Shown here piece after piece: positions 61,901 through 64,000 of a DNA stretch of 64,000 nucleotides. Source of the stretch: an uncultured Paracoccaceae bacterium (GTDB lineage: Bacteria; Pseudomonadota; Alphaproteobacteria; Rhodobacterales; Rhodobacteraceae); NCBI GenBank assembly GCA_958439195.1, contig OY288155.1:1-64000 (forward strand), read 5' to 3'. Each line of letters starts with the position of its first letter. Positions within the stretch are counted from its first letter, which is position 1. The translations under genes were made by a program, and so were the position numbers. The notes below the pieces were generated by a model. That model saw only the letters and a program-made list of their open reading frames with translations, did not search any database and was not told the DNA's origin.

Positions 61901-62390
61901 CTGTGTGGTCAAAATGGCTGGTTCGGTTTCCGCGCGGCAGGAACGGAAATCCGCCAAGGGCAACCGCTTTGCCTTTGTCGCGCTGTCCGATCCGACGGGG
62001 CTGTATGAGGTGACGGTGTTTTCCGACGTGCTGGAGGCATCGCGCGATCATCTGGAACCGGGGCGGAACATCGTGCTGACGGTGCGGGCGGACCCGGATG
62101 GGGATTCGGTTAAACTTTTGGCAAATGCCGTGCAGCCGATTGATGCCGTGGCCGCAGAAGCGGGTTCGGCTGACCTGCGCATCCATCTGAACCGGGCCGA
62201 AGCGGCGAGGTCGGTGGCGGCGCTGCTTTCCACGCTTGAAGGGCGGTCCAAGGCGCAGGTCACCATTTGCGTGCCGGATGAAACCGGCAACGAAATCGAC
62301 GTGATCCTGCCGCAAGCCTATCCTGTGACCCCGCAGATCAAGGGGGCAATCAAGGCTATGCCCGGTGTCTTGATGGTCGAGGAAATCTGA
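58944..62390 (+). CDS. dnaE: DNA polymerase III subunit alpha
   Basis: Replicative polymerase subunit of 1148 residues. The PHP domain is at about 5-280 (FIHLRTHTEHSLLEGAIPVK; AVTDTNNMFCALEF). The palm holds GPGRGSGAGSLVAYAL near 362-377 and MPDFDIDFCMDRREEV near 400-415 with the catalytic Asp pair, and a later Asp near 545-560. The GYSLGGADLLRRAMGKK finger motif is near 692-708. A helix-hairpin-helix region at about 800-870 and an OB fold at about 990-1070 follow. The ATG at 58944 is the first in frame. Confidence 0.97.
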   Translation: MANIPRFIHLRTHTEHSLLEGAIPVKKLVKLCAAADMPAVAVTDTNNMFCALEFSVLAKDAGVQPIVGCQIALAHDPAQAGEKLRMPAPVVLLAQSEAGYMNLMKLNSCLYLDKAGQLNQVTLDELEQYSDGLICLTGGADGPVGRFIQQGQGAKAQALMDRLHDAFGDRLYVELQRHPGEGGRLTAAEAATERGFVEMAYGMGLPLVATNDVYFPKAAMYEAHDALICIAEGAYVDQQQPRRRLTPQHYLKTEAEMCALFADLPEALENTVEIARRCAFMVAKRPPILPRFADDEVQELRRQANAGLQARLAVIPHAVSVEDYQARLDFELGIIEKMGFPGYFLIVADFIKWAKDHDIPVGPGRGSGAGSLVAYALTITDLDPLRYALLFERFLNPERVSMPDFDIDFCMDRREEVISYVQVRYGRDKVGQIITFGALLSKAAVRDVGRVLQLPYGQVDRLSKMIPLEGVKPVSITKALADEPRLREAAKEEVVGRLLTYAEQIEGLYRNASTHAAGVVIGDRPLDALVPLYQDPRSDMPATQFNMKWVEAAGLVKFDFLGLKTLTVIQNALDLLKLRGVTLDISLIPLDDKPTYELYAAAKTVAVFQVESSGMMDALRRMKPTCIEDIVALVALYRPGPMENIPVYCEVKNGLRDLESIHPTIDHILAETQGIIVYQEQVMQIAQVMAGYSLGGADLLRRAMGKKIAEEMAKERPKFIEGAKATHNIDAKKAGEVFDLLEKFANYGFNKSHAAAYAVVSYQTAYLKANYPVEFMAAVMNCDIHLTEKLAVYKREVDKLGITTVPPCVNRSLATFTVVDGQIVYALGALKNVGVEAMKMIVEARRTDTGERPFATLFDFARRVDLKRVGKRPLEMLARAGAFDALDANRARVFEALDALVAYSAAIHEAKGSSQVSLFGEAGADIPEPRLAGRGDWLVTERLAQEHQAIGFYLSGHPLDDYMGALRRKDVKTLAEVTRMAEQRGTCVVKMAGSVSARQERKSAKGNRFAFVALSDPTGLYEVTVFSDVLEASRDHLEPGRNIVLTVRADPDGDSVKLLANAVQPIDAVAAEAGSADLRIHLNRAEAARSVAALLSTLEGRSKAQVTICVPDETGNEIDVILPQAYPVTPQIKGAIKAMPGVLMVEEI

Positions 62391-63140
62391 TCAGGCGTAA
62401 ATATAGCCGCCCGATACGATGATGTTCTCGCCCGTCATATAGGTGTTGCGCGGCCCGCCCGCCATCAGCACCCATTCCGCCATCTCGCGCGGGTCGCCGC
62501 CCCGGCCCAAGGGGCTGGCCTTGGCGAGTTCGGTCAGAAAACCCGCCTCGCGTGCCTTTTCAGTGGCCATGCCGGCGGGGGCTACAGAGTTCACCAGAAT
62601 GCCGTCGTGTGCCACTTCCTGTGCCATGCTGCGGGTCAGGCTGACGACGGCGGCCTTGGTCGCGGCGTAATGGGCGTTCTGCGGATGCGCCTTGAAGGCA
62701 TCGACCGACGTGATGTTGACGATCCGGCCCCGCACCATGCCGCGCAAATCTTGCCCGCGCATCTGGCGAATGGCGGTGACCATCATATGGTAGGTGCCTT
62801 TCACGTTGATGGCGTTCGAGGCATCCCAATCGGCATCGGTGATGTCAAGGATCGGTTTGCGGGGGTAGATCGCGGCGGAATTGATCAGCGTGTCGACACG
62901 TCCCAGTTGCGCTGCCACTTCGGCAAAGGCGGCATGGGCGGCGGGGGCGGTGCGGATGTCGCAAGCGGCATGGGCCGTGGCGATGTCAGCCGCGCGGGCG
63001 GGGGCAAGAGCGGCCTGTGCTGCATCGCCGTTCAGGTCGATGATGCCGATACCCGCCGCGCCCTCTGTCACGGCCATTTCGGCAAGCAGCGCGCCAAGAC
63101 CCGCGCCGCCGCCGACGATGACAACCATCAGGTCTTTCAT
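62391..63140 (-). CDS. SDR-family oxidoreductase (1)
   Basis: A 249-residue short-chain dehydrogenase. VVIVGGGAGLGALLAEMA at 6-23 is the cofactor loop, VNITSVDAFK the strand with the catalytic Ser near 145, and HYAATKAAVVSL gives Y158 and K162. The usual NNAG is NSAA (about 87-90). Substrate unknown. The ATG at 63140 fits the family. Its stop abuts the dnaE stop with no bases between; only one base separates it from the second SDR gene. Confidence 0.88.
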   Translation of the reverse strand: MKDLMVVIVGGGAGLGALLAEMAVTEGAAGIGIIDLNGDAAQAALAPARAADIATAHAACDIRTAPAAHAAFAEVAAQLGRVDTLINSAAIYPRKPILDITDADWDASNAINVKGTYHMMVTAIRQMRGQDLRGMVRGRIVNITSVDAFKAHPQNAHYAATKAAVVSLTRSMAQEVAHDGILVNSVAPAGMATEKAREAGFLTELAKASPLGRGGDPREMAEWVLMAGGPRNTYMTGENIIVSGGYIYA

Positions 63141-63141
63141 C

Positions 63142-63864
63142 TTAGCCGTCCTTTGATTTGGCCCCGGTTGCGGTGGCCTGATGGGTGGGCAGGATGTCAA
63201 AGCGGGCAACATCCACATGGGGTGGCAGGGCGAGGACCGCCACGACCATAGCCGCCACATCCTGTGGCTGCACGGCGTTGCCTGCTGCATACATCGCGGC
63301 GCGCTGATCGGCGGAAAGGATGCCGCGGTAAAGACCGGTTTCCACGCGGCCTGCGACAATTTCGGTCACCCGAACGCCATACGGGGCCATGTCCAGACGC
63401 AGCGATTGGGCAAAGCCGCCGATGGCGGCCTTGGTGGCGGCATAGACCGCCAGATTGGCAAAGGGCGCATGTCCGGCGGTTGATCCGGTAAAGAACACAT
63501 GCCCCCGGCCCCGGTCGCGCATACCCGGCGTGATCAGGCGGGTCAGCGCCAGGGTGGCCGTCAGGTTGGTGGCAATGGTCCGGTCAAGATCGGTTTCTTC
63601 CATATCCGGAAACGGCACCAGCGGTGGCATCATCCCGGCATTGTTGATCAGCACATCCGGGGCCAGACCCTGCACCGCAGCGCGCAGGGCCGCGCGGTCT
63701 GTGATATTCAACGGGTGCCCGGTGATGCCGTCCTGTTCGGCCAGTTCTGCCAGCGCCTGCCGATCACGGCCAAAGGCCGCCACCTGATAACCCGCATCCC
63801 GCAGGGCAAGGGCGATGGCCCGTCCGATACCGCCCGATGCGCCGGTGACTAGCGCCTGTTTCAT
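63142..63864 (-). CDS. SDR-family oxidoreductase (2)
   Basis: A 240-residue classical short-chain dehydrogenase: TGASGGIGRAIALAL at 7-21, NNAGMMPPL at 74-82, FFTGSTAGHAPF with the catalytic Ser near 128, and VYAATKAAIGGF giving Y141 and K145. Coupled to the LysR gene upstream by a four-base overlap and to the first SDR gene downstream, so the pair probably acts in one pathway under that regulator. Substrate unknown. Confidence 0.9.
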   Translation of the reverse strand: MKQALVTGASGGIGRAIALALRDAGYQVAAFGRDRQALAELAEQDGITGHPLNITDRAALRAAVQGLAPDVLINNAGMMPPLVPFPDMEETDLDRTIATNLTATLALTRLITPGMRDRGRGHVFFTGSTAGHAPFANLAVYAATKAAIGGFAQSLRLDMAPYGVRVTEIVAGRVETGLYRGILSADQRAAMYAAGNAVQPQDVAAMVVAVLALPPHVDVARFDILPTHQATATGAKSKDG

Positions 63865-64000
63865 GGAATTGCGCCCTCTATGTCTGCGTGGGGGGTGTTC
63901 CAATCCTCTGCCTCGACCCAGTCGCAAAAGGTGGCAATCTGCTTCACGCGGCGGTGCGATTTCGGCACCACCAGATAAAAGCCCGGCACCTGTTCGGGGG
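63861..64000 (-). CDS. LysR-family regulator, C-terminal end only
   Basis: Only the last 46 codons are in the window. The reading frame ends PGFYLVVPKSHRRVKQIATF and CDWVEAEDW before the stop at 63863-63861. The YLV-P-H-R-V-I-F-W pattern is the end of the LysR (GcvA-like) substrate-binding domain. It overlaps the SDR start by four bases. The DNA-binding part lies beyond the window edge. Confidence 0.7.
   Translation of the reverse strand, partial: PEQVPGFYLVVPKSHRRVKQIATFCDWVEAEDWNTPHADIEGAIP

Overview
The window is a gene-dense, high-GC chromosomal stretch from an alphaproteobacterium, most likely a member of the Rhodobacteraceae/Rhodobacterales (Rhodobacter/Gemmobacter/Paracoccus relatives). 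The evidence is the gene order (recO, era, rnc, lepB, acpS, pdxJ, rsh, rpoZ, folK), an R. capsulatus-type XdhABC, a bhc cluster, and short intergenic repeats of a kind I associate with this order. I see no rRNA, tRNA, CRISPR array, transposon, phage or plasmid feature. No gap between genes exceeds about 300 bases. Four-base ATGA overlaps between neighbouring genes are very common.

Layout. 1-2.8 kb: a partial lytic transglycosylase and two cobalamin genes (cbiB, cobC). 3-6 kb: a conserved small protein, then the two halves of an MnmC-like tRNA-modification system as separate divergent genes (FAD oxidase / mnmD), and an EamA transporter. 6-15 kb, minus strand: housekeeping block recO, DUF1491, era, rnc, lepB, acpS, pdxJ, DUF2062, rsh, rpoZ, folK. 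15-20 kb, plus strand: NYN protein, membrane proteins, ispH, rnhA, a TRIC-type channel, a TetR regulator. 20.5-23.2 kb, minus: fmt followed by three tandem peptide-deformylase genes, one of them degenerate.

The metabolic core is 24.7-38 kb plus 49-58.7 kb. At 24.8-30.1 kb lies a complete beta-hydroxyaspartate cycle cluster (bhcR divergent from bhcABCD), which turns two glyoxylate into one oxaloacetate. Directly next to it are a second-type GAPDH gene and a urate/ureide degradation cluster (allA, allE, a puuE-uraD fusion, uraH, puuD, with a LysR regulator). Further on are a nucleoside/purine-type BMP ABC transporter and xdhABC. Together these read as a route: purine uptake, xanthine to urate, urate to allantoin to ureidoglycolate to glyoxylate (plus urea), then glyoxylate into central carbon through the BHA cycle. 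The clear gap is allantoate hydrolysis: no allC is present in the window.

The rest: 38.9-42 kb is a zinc uptake system (znuA divergent from zur-znuC-znuB) with a palindromic Zur box in the divergent interval and histidine-rich segments in three of the proteins. 42.3-49 kb holds an FAD/GcvT methylamine-type dehydrogenase, a GH25 lysozyme lipoprotein, an FAD oxidoreductase, an aldo/keto reductase and a sulfide:quinone oxidoreductase with an FNR-like box upstream. 58.9-62.4 kb is dnaE; the window ends in two SDR genes and the 3' end of a LysR gene.

Small-scale structure: three copies of a 21-bp intergenic motif (GAGTATTTnnGCCAAG followed by MTGAA) sit next to G/C hairpins, and four A/T-rich hairpins with a GCA loop occur between genes. 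Protein family names come from recognition of the sequence, not from database searches.
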